A DNA stretch of 64,000 nucleotides, from NCBI RefSeq assembly GCF_040054535.1, contig NC_090782.1:19065001-19129000 (forward strand). The letters are read 5' to 3'. Both the position numbers and the translations under genes were made by a program. The notes beneath the pieces were generated by a model. That model saw only the letters and a list, made by a program, of their open reading frames with translations, did no database searches and was not told where the DNA came from. Positions 14,901-28,500 of this stretch are shown here, piece after piece (within the stretch, counting starts at the first letter, position 1; the number at the start of each line of letters is the position of its first letter). Source of the DNA: Antennarius striatus. Lineage: Eukaryota > Chordata > Actinopteri > Lophiiformes > Antennariidae.

Positions 14901-17900
14901 TTATTTTTATGAATTTTTGTGTTGTGATCCTGGCTAAAGCAAATACTGTTTCAGTAGTCTGAAAGGTGAGGAGAAGCGTGGAGGAAGTGGATCTCACAAC
15001 TGGGGTACTGTCAAGGATGAACTCAAGTAAGTGTGAGCATACTGTGTAGGTTCTCACTTATTCAGGTCATAATTATCCAAAGCTGTTTAAATCAATCCAC
15101 TGGACTTTAAGAAAGTTTCTTCAAAATGTTTCACCTCGTCCAAGAGGCTTCTTTAGTTGTAGTGGTGTTTGGACTTGATTCAGTTTATTAAGCCTGTGAG
15201 GTGTGGTCAGTGCTATTCATATTCCAACAACCACAGTCGAAACCCGTCTGGCTCCTCAACAATGGTCGATGGGGGTGCCAGGGTGTGTGAAATGGGGTTG
15301 TTGAAATGCGAGTTTCACTGAGTCTTTGTTTACTAACGGTGGTCATTAGCATGAGACACATCACCTGGGTCGATCTGCTGAGTTGTTCTTTTGAGGAGTT
15401 TCGAAAGGACCTGATTGTAAATGGGCAAATGGTGATGTCGCAGACCAAAATTTTCTTGCAACCCTTGCAAGTCAAACAGTAAAATAAATTGAGTAATGTA
15501 TGCAGTGTGTGACCTTTTCATTACTTTCAATAGTGAGCTTGACCAATCAAATACCACTGAAGAGAACCCTGAAGGAGAGGAACATCCACCTGCTGATTCT
15601 GAGAACAAGTAAGTTTTAATTTGTTGCCTTCAGGTACAGCAAAATTTACATCTTGCTGTAATTGATAGAGCATTCACAATGTAAAATTTGTTCGAGCTGC
15701 ATTGTTGCTAAAATTCAACGCATGTACGTAAATACACATTTGTGGGGGTTGTTGATTCTCAAGTTTGAACTGCCAACAAATTTTATAAATGTGCTTAAAT
15801 TATTTATAAGTCTGTCTGTACTTCAGCCAGAAGGTGGCGATATCTGCCCTATAGGCTGTTTGTAAGGACTGTGAACTGTTCAAACCACCATAAGACCTTC
15901 TGGTCGTTACCTACCCTGGGCTTGCACTAAGAGGTAGAATGACTAGGCCACTGTGGCTCAGTATAAAAGAATTGAGTAAGCCACAAAAAGCCACGTTCTG
16001 TGTCCAAGACAACTGCGCGTCGACGAGCATTGGAAAGGGCGAGGGAAACTTTTTCTTATGCTATCGCTCGGGGATTTTCTCGAGTCCAAAGAAGTTGTAA
16101 GTTTTAGCCTTTTACCACTTTTACTGACTTCTATGCACTTGTAATAGATAACAGACATTAAGATTACAGCTTTTATTGTGTATTCCTGTAGTTACACATG
16201 GGCATCTGCATGGCTCAAAGCGCTGTGATTTTATGTATTTATACAGCTTTACATAATGATAATTGACAGAAGCATTTGACCCACAGACAAACAGCTTCGT
16301 TTAAAAGTGCTGATTATTGATTTAGAGGAAGAAATGACTGATCCCTAGCTCAAAACATCATTGAGCTTAACTCATTGACTGCCAGCGCTCTGTAGCAATT
16401 GATCTCCTTCGGCAGACTTTCTCCAACACTTCGGACGTTTATCAGTATTTTCTGTTCTGTTCTTGACCGATCACAAGATGTGTTCGCCTGCAGGTGCGCG
16501 CTGACATACCCAAACTTTTCCGCCTTCCTCTGATTCGCTGTCCTCTGTTCACTTAAAGGACTCAGTTGTCATGACACTAAATTCCATGATTAAAAGCCTG
16601 CTTTTGCTACTGAATAGTATTTTTGTTGTGATTGCCCATCGCTGCTGTACATCTGATTAACATCAATGTTGTGACACTGTGTCTGTGTTGAAGGGAGAAT
16701 GAGGCTGAGGAAGTAAAGGACGAAGGTCCCAAGGAGATGACTCTGGATGAATGGAAGGCCATGCAGGACAAGGAGCGGACCAAGGCTGAGTTCAACATCC
16801 GTAAAGTCAAGGAGACCGATGAGTGGAAAAAAGGATTTGTGCTGCACAAGTCCAAGGCAGAGGTGAGTCTGAACTTTCTGTTGAATACTAGAAAAGACAC
16901 TGCAGTTCTTTGATTGAAAGGCAGTATAAATGAATCCTACTTGTCTGACTGTACATTTTAATATCGGTGTTCATTGGTGTGGCTTGTCGCAGAACCAGAC
17001 AAAAGTGCAGTAGTACTCTGCAGGGCACACGTGGACCAAATTGTTGGTACCCTCCTGTAAATGAAAGAAAAAGCCTCAATGGTCATTGATAAAACTTGAA
17101 CCTGAGGAAAATATTATTATTAATAATAATAAATAGCCACTGAAAATTAATCAAAGAAAATCTGTCATTGCTTTTGATTTGTAGTTTAACAGAATCATTT
17201 TAAAAATCAAACTAATGAAACAGGTCTGGACAAAGTTGGTGGTACCCTTAAACTAATGTTTTGTTTGCACAGCTTTTTGAGACAATCACTGCATTCTAAT
17301 GATGTAACTGTCAGTGAGACTTGTGCACCTGTCAACTGGTATTTTAACCCACTCCTCGTAAGCATGCTGCTCCAGTTGTCTCAGATTTGAAGGGTGCATT
17401 CTCCAGACAGATCTTTCAATTCCTTCCACAGGTTTTCAATAGGCTTTAGATCAGGGCACACAGAAGGCTAAGCCTGAATACTCCATTGAGACATTACCTG
17501 TGTGTTCATTAACAGAGGTGTACCAACAATTTTGTCTTTGTATGTCTGAATGCAAGACACAGAAGCATGAACTTTTTCAGAAAGCATCTTTGAACTTGGT
17601 TTAAGCAATATTAATAATTATTGTTGTTGTTATTGTTATTGTTTTAGCAACTTATAAAAGAGAAGCAAAAGGAATTCAGCTTGAGCTCATGACCAGTCCG
17701 CTTTGAAGAATATTTCACTTAAATTTGCCTTGGCCTAACATTACATAATGCCACTTGTTGAAAAGGGTTGAACAAGACCTTTTTTTGGTGCTGTATCATA
17801 GCTACTGCAATAATGAGAGGAGCTGGTCGGGGACTCTTTGAAAAAATAATGCGAGCTAGAAAGTTATTGAGAGAGCATTTTATGGCTTGGTGTTGGCTCA

Positions 17901-18922
17901 GTGTAGTGAAAGAGTTTATACATAAATATCAAACAATTGAAGCTCCTGAAATTATGTAATTGTTCACACATGCTAATGAATAGCTGTATCACAGACGTCA
18001 GAAGTAAAAAAAAAAAGTCTTGTTTTTACCAGGCCATTCATATATGTGGCACATATTTGCAGTATTTGGTCAAGGAAAAAAGCAATTTGACAGAAATAAT
18101 TGAAAGATGTATTTGACATCAGGAATTTGACTTTTATTGAGTATTCGATAGAGATTTAATGCAAACATTTTTTTAAAGCAGTCAGACTTAACACTGTGAG
18201 CTGATGTTTTCTTCATCTTTGTACGGTAAAGTTTTCAATCCTATATTTTCATTCAAGACACGGACAGTAAAGCCCGAAGCAGTTCAGTGACAAATGCAGT
18301 AAGGAAATGTGTTCATGTTGTTGTTGCTTTGTATTTATCCAACACAGGATAAGAAGATTGATCTGATTGAACCTGAGGGTGATGAACCTAAGGTACATAT
18401 TTTACATATTTTACTCTTTACATTATTCTTTTTAAAGTTCAGTGTCTGAACTTGAATCAAGCTTAAAAATGATCTGGGGTTTCAGTTTTTCATCTATTTG
18501 TTTATTTTAGCTGGATGATCCTCATCACTTCCGGAAGCCAGCCAATGACATTACATCTAAGCTGGAGATCAATTTTGGAGACTTGGGCCGTCCAGGCCGC
18601 GGACGCGGTGGACCTCGTGGCGGCCGGGGCGGTCGTGGCCGCGGAGGCTTTGTCAGCGAAACCTCAAGGCCGGTTCGCGGCGGAAGGACTGACAAGGTAG
18701 GTTAAATCAAGCTCACCGAATGTCTCATAATATCCGCAGCTAACTATCTGCATTTAGAATGAGTTGTCCGCCTAAAGATAAGGACTCAGTGTCAGAATCA
18801 ACACTCCTTCCTTTGTGTGACACCTTTAAATGCTTCTTGTCTGACTCCATGCTTCCTCTCCTCAGTCTTCTGCGTCTGTACCCAACGTGGACGACCCAGA
18901 GGCCTTTCCAGCCCTGGCTTAA
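11985..18922 (+). CDS. serbp1: SERPINE1 mRNA-binding protein 1
   Basis: RNA- and ribosome-binding protein (HABP4/PAI-RBP1 family) of cytoplasm and nucleus, known to sit on idle 80S ribosomes. Nine coding exons join in phase: 11985-12240, 13629-13812, 14689-14829, 14955-15026, 15534-15608, 16694-16862, 18348-18392, 18511-18696, 18866-18922 (394 residues). Seen: the family start [32 protein letters not shown], a first RGG box ([15 protein letters not shown]) in exon 3, [53 protein letters not shown], a second RGG box, and the C-terminus [10 protein letters not shown]. The wording fits SERBP1 better than HABP4. Which teleost paralogue (a or b) is open. It is convergent with il12rb2, its human neighbour. 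Confidence 0.96.
15109..15480. mobile_element. Possible retroelement fragment in serbp1 intron 4
   Basis: The segment begins TTTCTTCAAAATGTTTCACC and continues with CAAGAGGCTTCTT, resembling a sequence I associate with dispersed fish retroelement ends. No intact coding frame is present. Family and exact borders are uncertain. Confidence 0.3.
17034..17543. mobile_element. Non-autonomous DNA transposon (MITE-like) in serbp1 intron 6
   Basis: About 500 bp bounded by inverted copies of ACAAAATTGTTGGTAC-like sequence: ACCAAATTGTTGGTACCCTC on the left near 17036 and GTACCAACAATTTTGTC on the right near 17520. The internal TTGGTGGTACCCTTA at 17236 repeats the terminal motif. No transposase frame is present. 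It looks like a Tc1/mariner-type internal-deletion derivative, but the family is inferred. Confidence 0.55.
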
Positions 18923-20184
18923 GCCCAGCCGCTGTCCCTCAGGCCTACAGGAGCCTATAAAGCACCTCCACTATGAGGCTTGCATGTTCCTGGATCCTTC
19001 AGCAAAGTGAAATGATGGAGAAGTTTGTCATTAACAAATGGCACTCAAGGACTGAGTTTTACCCAAAAAAACAAAATCAAGATGGAAAAAAACAGAAATT
19101 ACAAAAAAAAAATTACAAAAAAAATCTAAGAGAAAAGGACTTCTTGCTACTCTGGAGCAACTTATTGGTAGAGGTTTTGTACTTGGAAACAAAGTAGCAG
19201 GGGTGTTTTCATACAGTATTTTTTTCAGAGGTTATGCATTGTCCATTGAAAATTTTTTGTAATCGCTGCTTGAAAATATGCATTTTGAAATGTTACCATA
19301 AGAAGAGCATTTTTAGCTTGGTGTGAGCCATTGCTTGCTCGCGTTGAAATAGGCACTGTGGAGCTCAAGCTCATAAGCTCTGCCACTCAAGGTATTCTGA
19401 TGAAGTGAGAGCTTTATTGATTGAGATTTACAGTTGTTGTTGTTTTTTTTCTTTAGCACTGGGGTATTGTTTTATATTTTATACAGGAGGTCTATTCTTC
19501 TATGATCTTCAGCCTGTAAATCTTAAATATTTTCATAAATTGTTTCAGACTGTATTTCACATGGTGCAAATAAGACACCTTGATCATGGATCAGGGGATG
19601 CTGTCGAATTTGAATGCATAGATGAAATGGCGCCAAAATCTGTATTGAAGATATTTTATAACAATGTTCTAAAGAAGGAACATAAGTTAATTTTAGAAGA
19701 ACAGTAGCGATGACTGAACTAAACTTGCATTGCTCCCAGGACATTTGTCAATGGATGAAGTTGTATTTGAGGCACTATTATATACCATTTAATGTTTCCC
19801 TGCCATTTCATCTTTGATCATAAGCCATGTACAGGCCATTTACTTTATTTTTACTTTAAGGAGTGATACAGAGAAGTGTCTACACAGTTGAGATGTGGCT
19901 GTAGTCGTCTGGGAGCCGTCAGCTGTTTACACTCCACTCGAGCTTCTTTCAAGAGAAGTAACTCAGCCCAGCTTCAGTTTGTTTCCATGTTCAGTTCTGT
20001 GCTGATAATTTTCATCCACTGCTGACTGGCCCTGTAGCTTCCTTCCACAGTGGCGCCTCTGCATAATTGCTCTGAAAGAAATACAGTTGTTCATTGTGTT
20101 GAACTGAAGTGCTCTACAAATGTGTGAATTCCAGCCCTGCTATTAGAGACCTCTGTCGGTAAATAAAGGTGGTCGATAAATTCT
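18923..20184 (+). other. serbp1 3' untranslated region with polyadenylation signal
   Basis: A long AT-rich 3' region without coding potential follows the serbp1 stop. AATAAA at 20162-20167 is the best polyadenylation signal. No repeat was recognised. Confidence 0.55.
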
Positions 20185-21625
20185 TTTGTCACGTTCTTTT
20201 TAAACCTTGTCTACACTCTTGAGATGAAGATTCAGTGTTTTCTTTGTGCTTATGAAGATGTTTTATGTGACAGACACAAGTTAAAGGTGGAAGGCAGTTC
20301 AAATCTTTACTGTAAAAACTTGACAAAGAATGTTGAATCATCCACTTTAATCATTTGTCCAGCTTTTTGCAAATTCCAGTTACCTCCAGCCACATTTTCT
20401 GCCAGCATCGCCAGATGTTCTGTATGATGACCTGTTAGACCAGCTCCACATAAGGTCATCAGACGCCTGAGATCTGTTACCATCAATAAATTAGCATTTT
20501 TAGTTGTGCAGGGAAACAAAAGTATTTGTGTACAGACTAAAGTAAATACTAAGAAGGCAGTTGAAAATGCATTTTGAGAGATCGTCACTCAAAGTTCTGA
20601 ACATTTTGCAAATGAAAATATGTAGGACTGCAACCAACAAGGAGCCCTAAGAAATGTATAGTACCCACTATCCACTGATAAGTCTGACTGGTGCTTTCTT
20701 GAGGTTTCAGCATGTGTAAAACTGAATTGAGCTCAACACCTTATAATAGGTTAAAAAAATTACCGGTATGTGAAATGCCATGATGTAATAAATGGATAAC
20801 AGGAGTATGAGGCATCCAAGGAAAATGTATTTCAGTTCATGTGAAAAAAATCCTAGTTTCTTACTTAGTGAAAAAAATTTAAACTTGAAATTCAGACCCT
20901 TGTGATGAAGGTCTGTAAAATCAGGAAGAATTAAAGCAGCTTGTGATCAAACTCCGAATGTTAGACCACAGATCTGGACATAGAACAGGTTGAGATAATG
21001 TTCCCATTGTGTTGTTAAATTGACACCTTATTTAATACCTGCAAAACTGATACTTCCATCAGCTTCAACTGTGACGGTGTTCAGAGCAAATCTGAAAATG
21101 CTAATGTGATCATGTTGACCTAATGTGTCAAACAGGATAAACGTTGGCTTGGTTGTTATTACATTTAGCGCAAATCATTGTGTAAAAGTAGACAAGGGAT
21201 GTGTTCACCGACTTTAAGTTGCAGAATATTATTGATACACAGTTAAGTAGTTGATCAGGGTCTCCTCTTCATCAGAAGAGTAAATAATTCATGATCACAC
21301 AGATGTATTAACATCGCTAACAAAAATGAAAGAATCAACTTCTCTTTTACGTGACCTAAGCCTGAGGTAGCATGAATGTTTATAAAAGTACACCAGATGG
21401 TCTAGCAGTATTGCATGGCGTTAAAAACCTTTCCAGTCAAAGATAATTGACACATAAGCACTTCAGAGGATGTGACGAGACTTGTTTTTAGTACAGTTCT
21501 GGTTTCGTTGAGTAGGAATGTGGTTCATGGATGTCTCAAAAGAGATGCCTGACCCCACCCAAAAAGAAACAAGGGAGAGTCCAGTGATCCACTCCAGCCT
21601 CTGTGTCTCCTCAGGTTTAGCAGTG
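20185..21625. other. Intergenic between convergent serbp1 and il12rb2
   Basis: No gene is recognised. The part near 21600 is expected to hold the il12rb2 3' UTR on the minus strand; no clear minus-strand AATAAA stood out. Confidence 0.5.
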
Positions 21626-24600
21626 TTAAAAATTGTTGTTCTGAAAGAAGTCACTGCTGCTGATTTTAACTGCATCCAGAGTCAACTTCCCTCCAAAGTC
21701 CAGAGGCTCTATACTGGTGTTGTAGCTCGGGAAGAAACTTTCCATTTCTGGGAAGTCTTCATCCTCATCCTCCTGCTCCTCATTCATGGTTTCCTGTATG
21801 TGTGATGCCAGGTAGTCGACAGGTATGTTGGTGTCGAGAGAGGTCTGTGTGTGGTTGGAGCTTTCTGAATCCTGGGAGAAGCTCTTGATGTAAGTGGTCG
21901 GAGGATAGAGGGGTGTGTCGGGCTCTGTGATCTGGATGAGGCTGGTTTGAGGAAGGAGCTGTTGGGAGAAGCTTATTGGGGTGCAAGCTTCTTTGTTTTG
22001 CTTGGGCAGCTCCTCCACATCCACCAGGATGGGCTCCTCTTCCTCGGTCACACTGCAGTCATGTGGCTGGAGGGAGAGTTTATTCTTGCCCTGATTTGAA
22101 AGGACACACAGGCTTAAACAAATAACAATGAAATGTCCTCTACGATAGTTAATACCTGAGTTCATTACCTTCTCCTGTGTGCAATCTTTAGCCCATTTGC
22201 TGTTTGCAGGATCTGGAACGTCATCTGGAATGAGGTATCGGAAAAACACCCACAACCTGAGGAGGAATGTGGATAACTGCTGAGCATTAAGGGCCAGAAA
22301 CATTTATGGCTGCCTTGGTAATAATTTTATCGCTGTTTTGACTATTTTTAGTGCTTTCTGTGCGTCTGCTATAAAAAACGCCAGAAGATTTTAATTGTAA
22401 ATGTATAGATCTATGATTTTGCTCATGTACCTCTGCTTTGCTGGTGACGTCCAGAACAGACACAGGAAAAACAGCGCGATCACAGAGACAACTGCAGTAA
22501 CAATGAAGGGTAGCTTTGTCTCCTCTGCAGCAGAAACAAGTAAATGCACGTTATGTTTATGGAATCAATACACACAAAAAGAAAACATTTAAGGGACAGT
22601 CAAGTCCAGGTCTGTATTTGAAGTACATAATGAAACAAAAAGCTTGGTGGCATTTTTATTTTTTTATGAGCAATGGGGATTCAGAAAAACAAGATTTATC
22701 ATAAATTATGAAGCGTGCCATTACAGCGGAAGTGACGCAATTGTAGACATCACAGTGAATCCATATCAGCGCCGTTATATGAATGTGAAACAAGCCGCAA
22801 CGTAATGAGCCGACAGTATCACATTTATTTATCAGGATATCATCAAAAATCATGTCATCATCATCCGCTACTGAGGACGAGTTCCCTGTGAACCCACCTG
22901 GGGGGTAATTATGGACGAGAGTTTGGACATCTAGCGACTCATCCCAGGTGTCCTCATTTGAATCAGATTCAGACAGAGATGTCCAAGTAGTTATAATGTC
23001 CCGTTTTGGTTTACTGTGTTTATGGAAAAATTCATCGCTCTACCGATGCTAACACGCTAGCACGTCAATGGGATTTTCCATATTATGTTTGCATTGAGCT
23101 AACCGCCATTCGTTACTGTTACTGTATCGTTTTACATTTTGCGAGTGCCATAATCGTGTGATAATCTGGTCAAAAAGACATTCATACAATACCTCCAGTA
23201 GCTCCAGACATGAATTAATTATCCACTAAACCTTGGGAATTCAGAATAAATAGTATGGGTTGTCTGAAAATTATCTAATCTTCAAATCTCTTTGGAAATG
23301 ATCCGGGTGCTCATGGCAGATTCTCGGATCTTTGATCATTGTTATCCTGTTTATCCTTGCTTTATATTTCTTTCCAAGCTTTCCAGAAGGTATTTTGAAG
23401 GAAGATAGGTTCTTATCTTTGTGTCTAACTCCTGTGGTGTTGGAACAACCATTCTCCTCACAGATAACCATGGCTTTATTGGGTTCATCGCTTCAGTGAT
23501 CGCACGTATGACCCCAACGTGACCACTGGATACGGAAGCTGCTGCAGCGCAGATTTTAGGGATGATGCCAGGCATCTGAATTTTTTTCTTCTATTTTTCA
23601 TAAAGATAAACAAAATATATGTCGCTTAAAAATGAGTTTACTGTCCCTTTAAATACATTTTCAAAACTCACTGAAAAAGTGAGTTAGTGGACCTTGAATT
23701 AATTTAAAATCAAGAAAAACTTAGTTTATTGGTGTTTTTTCCTATTTTTACAACTTAAATTGACAGGGTTTCTGTTCATTGGCTGATGGTCAATAGAGAG
23801 TGCCAATGCCCGCCTCACTGAGTCACATTACTATTATTAATAACTACAATAATATTCAATAAAATGCGCATTTTCAACAGAATATGCATTAGAAATGTAT
23901 GTATAAAACATGATGAAAAATCTTTGCAGGCAAATGTTAATAGAACGGTTCTCTTAAAATATCCAATGGAAAAAACAAATAACAGGGGAAATGACTCACC
24001 ATGGATGAAGAACTTGACCTTCTGACCTGCAGGGCCTTCTCCTTTGGCAGTTGAAGCAGTCATCCAAAGCGTGTAGCCAGCTGGAGACAGGTCTGTAAGG
24101 GTATATGCTCTGTCTGCAGTTGGTATAGGATCTGAAAACCATTTATTTGTAGGAAAATTAGTCATTTGATTATCTGCATACAGAGAGTACACACTGCAAA
24201 AGAGCAATACATCATCTCAGTGTAAAAGATGTTTCAGCAAAAAAAATATCACGTAAGATAAATGGTTCTTACAAGCCCATTGGTCTCCACTGTTGTTCTC
24301 TATATAGATGGTATAGCTGGTGATGCACCCCCCACGCTGTTCCCTGTTAATCTCCATCCAGGTCACTTTCACTTTGTTTCCCTCAACCTGCTCCTGCACT
24401 GATGGACCGGCTGTTGGAGCTGCAAACAACAGGCATAACCAAATAACAAAAAACAGAGTTTAAACAGACTTTATACATTTCCTGCCAGTCATGTTTATGG
24501 CTTTATTGTGAGAGGAGTCTTTGCTCTCAGCTGTTCTCAGTTCTTACCTGATTCCACGATGGCGACACCTTTAAATCTGGTCCTACTCACTGAGCTGTCA

Positions 24601-25443
24601 TCATAAACGGCACACACTGCTCCTTCATAACACTCAAAATGTTTAACACCTGCAGAAAGCAAGATGCTGGTATATGATAGTGAGCACCAGAGGAAAACAT
24701 TACGGGGTTGCTGTGTTCAGCTACATTACCCACCTGTGAGAACAGCACAGTTAACATTCCTGTTCAGTCTGACCCATCTGAGCTCCTCCAGCTGGAGGCC
24801 CTGTGGGTACCACTCCACCACGTAGGCAGCATGTTTAGGTACAGTTTCAGGGTTTCTCCAGGAGATGGTGACACTGTGGTTGCCTGCCTTTACTTTTATG
24901 TCTTTAAGAGGCTTGGCTACAAGTGGAGGTGCACATATGAGAACTTTGTCATCTTTGATATTAGAGTAAATCATATAAACATCAGCTTCATTTGGATTCA
25001 GTGCTATTAATGCATCTGCAGCAAATTATTAACCAGCACTCACACAAACCTTTGGTGTGTTGGGTTGTAATCCTGGCAGGTGGGGACAGTCCTTTGGAGT
25101 TACAAGCCCACACTGTCACTTCACAGTTGGTACAGAAGGGGACTGAGTAGCTCCTGGCATTGGCACTGATGTTCACACTGAAGACCAGTCCAGAGCTTTG
25201 GCTGTAAACTCTGATTTTGTAATCAATGATTTTACCTCGAGCAATGGAAATGTTTGCCACCTGCAGCCACAGCATTGTGCAAAGTTAATCACTAATGTGA
25301 AAAAATATTTTCTCTTTTATTGAAGGAACAGAAAGAGCAGAAACGACCAAGTAAGACACATGATTTCTTGTAAACTGAAAGTACTGCATGTACTCACAGG
25401 TTTCACTTAACTCTACATGACATTAAATGACAATAGGTGTGTG

Positions 25444-25506
<63 letters not shown>

Positions 25507-28500
25507 AAGAGAGAGAGAGACAGACCTCAGTAGTGGTCAAGGGTTGCTCTCGTGCAGAATTTAACAGGAAGAGAGAGTGTTACTATGGTTGCAACAGAGC
25601 AAGTCAACACTGATGCAAAGTGAAAATGGGGAGAGAGAGACCACATGGAGACCAACAGACCCTCAAACAACAGTGTTCTACATGGTTTATCATTCCAAAT
25701 TACTCACAATTTCCATCACTCGACAATCAACCCTTACACAAAAAAAAACACATATTAACCAAAATGTCTGTGATAGAACTCACCTTCCAATAAACTCTCA
25801 GGGATTTAAAGTCAGAGACAGGTTCAGTGTACCACACATCGAGTTCTCTGGCAGGAGCTGAAATATTCGTTAATCAATGATTGAAAAACTTTTAAAATGT
25901 TTTATTTTTTTTACAGATTTTATGTTTAAAGTGAATTCTGAAAGTTACAAACATTGAGTCTGAACCTTTTCATATTTTCCCTAGACAAACTTTAAAGTCA
26001 CATGTTGAAGCACACATATAAAGAACACTTCCATGATGGAGATTCAACTTACAGTAAGTCCCAAGCAACTGTCCTTTAAGGAACTGCAAATTTCACTTCA
26101 CTGTTTGTCAGTGCTCATATATAACCGATGTGCGCCTTTAATACTGGATATCACAACTAAGCTTTTTAAAAAAAAACTAATTCATATTTTTAGATTATAC
26201 AAACACATGACTTGATTTTATAAAACCTGGTTAGATACCAATAAACATTCACATGATCTACACATGATCTGTGACTGGTGTTGAAGATGCTTCTTAAAAA
26301 AAGCTCATTAATGTTTGTGGAACACATGTTTCTAATCATGGTCTATTTTAACAACAACAAAAAAACATAAGCAACATCACATTGATCAAGTCTCTAAGTC
26401 TTGGTTTGGGGTAATGAGAAGCTTTCACCAATTTTCTGAAATGGGCAGTCAGGAGACAATTAAATATTAATGAGAATTTTAAATAATTTCACTACTTTGA
26501 AAAAATGATTACAGTTTAAATGAATGGAGGAGAAGGGTCTGTGGAACTCAAAATATAGAGAAGGAGCAATTTCAATTCAGAAAAATTAGATCAGCACTGA
26601 TTCCCAACTGTCATTGATGTATGGATGTTATTCCATAACATTGTTTACTAGCTCCATCAGGTTTACTCAGTTTTTCTCATTCTCAATCAACAAATCAAGC
26701 CAGCAGGTACAAAAAAGTTAAAAACCCACAGTGGCACAAAAAGCAGATGTGCTTTCATTGAGGAACACAGTGGTCTGCTTACCCTCCTCTTGAGTCCAGC
26801 TGGAAACAACCGAGCTCCACTGGCTCCACAGGTTGGTGCTGAATCCAGTTCTGGCTCTGAAATGGTACAGCCTGCTTGGCTCCAGAGAGACGATGGATTG
26901 AGCCTGTACCAAACTCATCTGCACACCCTGCAAGTCAAACAAATGTTTTAGTCATTAGAGACAGTGGTGATGAAAAAGAAGACAGGAAGCCGAGCTGGAG
27001 GTGGTGGAAATGAAGATGTTGAGGTCCTCTCTAGGAGTGACCAGGTTGGGTTTTGAGGATGGAGCTACCAGACAAAAGGACAAGAGGAATGGAAAAGGAT
27101 GACATACTGTAGTGACCCTAATGGGAAAAGCCCAAAGGAGAAGAAGGGGAAACAGGAGGAGTAAGAGGAGGTGGAGAAGGAGAAGAAGATTTGATTTTTA
27201 AAATCACGTTATTCATTAAAGTCTAAATACAAAATAGTCATGTTGACACAAAATCCCAAAGAGACGCAAACAGAAACTCACATTTCAAAAAACAAGTTAT
27301 ATGAAAGTTATATGTGAATTAAACCAACCACTGACTGAACACAAGTTCCTCATTCAACACAGAACATGAGACACCTTTGACACACCATCGGTTCGTAAAA
27401 GTGTCTAAATCATTCATAGCTCTGTTAAAATCAATTCTGATTCTTGCTCGACAGTCTTCCTAAAACATTCTTCTGCACTGCATTCAGACGAACTTTCAAC
27501 CTTTTCCCCCCTGCTTAAATTAATTACCATCTTTTCTTAGCCCAGAAGAAAGTTTAGAATCTGCCAATCCTTTTGTGATTCTTCCTACGTTTCAAACCAA
27601 TAATGTATATCTGTTTGTCAAAAACACGATTGAATGAAAAGAAGAGGAAGAAGAAGAGGAAGAAGAAGATTTTTTTGGGGATTTTTTAAAATAGTACATT
27701 TATTCATAAAAGCCAAATTACAAGACAATCATGTTGACACAAAATCCAAAAGAGATTCACACAAAAAAGGAATTCACATCAAAAACATTCCTGAATGAAG
27801 AAAACTAACATTTATCAAACTAAAGAAGAAGAGGAAGAAGAAGAACAAGAAGAACAAGAACAAGAAGAAGAACAAGAACATGAAGGTAAAAGTAAGTAAG
27901 ATCAATGTTCAGATTTCAGTTTGATTTTACTGCTTTATACATCAGCCTGACATTCATATCAGCCGTTGGCTTTGAATGCGCTGGTCTTGCAATGACTGTT
28001 CAAAGGATTTAAGTAACCTTTAATTTCTCTTGCAACTTTGGAAGTCCCTGATAATGTTTGGAGCAATGTGAACCATTAAGACTTCTTACTGAGACTGGAT
28101 AAGCGGTCCAGGTCTGTGCTTCTGCTTTGTATTGTATCTGTAGGTGTTGAGTCATCACAGATTGATTGACTCGGATGATGCACTCACGAGAAGAGCACTC
28201 TGGGCGGTCAAGAGCAGGAGACATCGGCACTGCTGCTCAGAGAAATGAAAAACAAAAGTCTCAGCTACTGTCACAAGAAAGCTCACAAAGGGAAACACAA
28301 GATGAGAACTTCTCAGTTCAAACTTGAGAGTTCCACAACTTCAATGCTGCCTAATAAAGTTAATCATCTATCATAAACTTCTACTTTAAAGCATAAAACA
28401 CAACACACTCATCACACAGACATCATCTGGTAAAGTTTGTAGCATCTACTACTGCTGTCTTACCAATGTCACTGAGCGCGTGGTTGACAGTGATGGATAC

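Noticed and set aside
21780-21986. His/Pro/Leu-rich frame overlapping il12rb2 last exon
   Set aside because: Out-of-frame shadow of the receptor tail.
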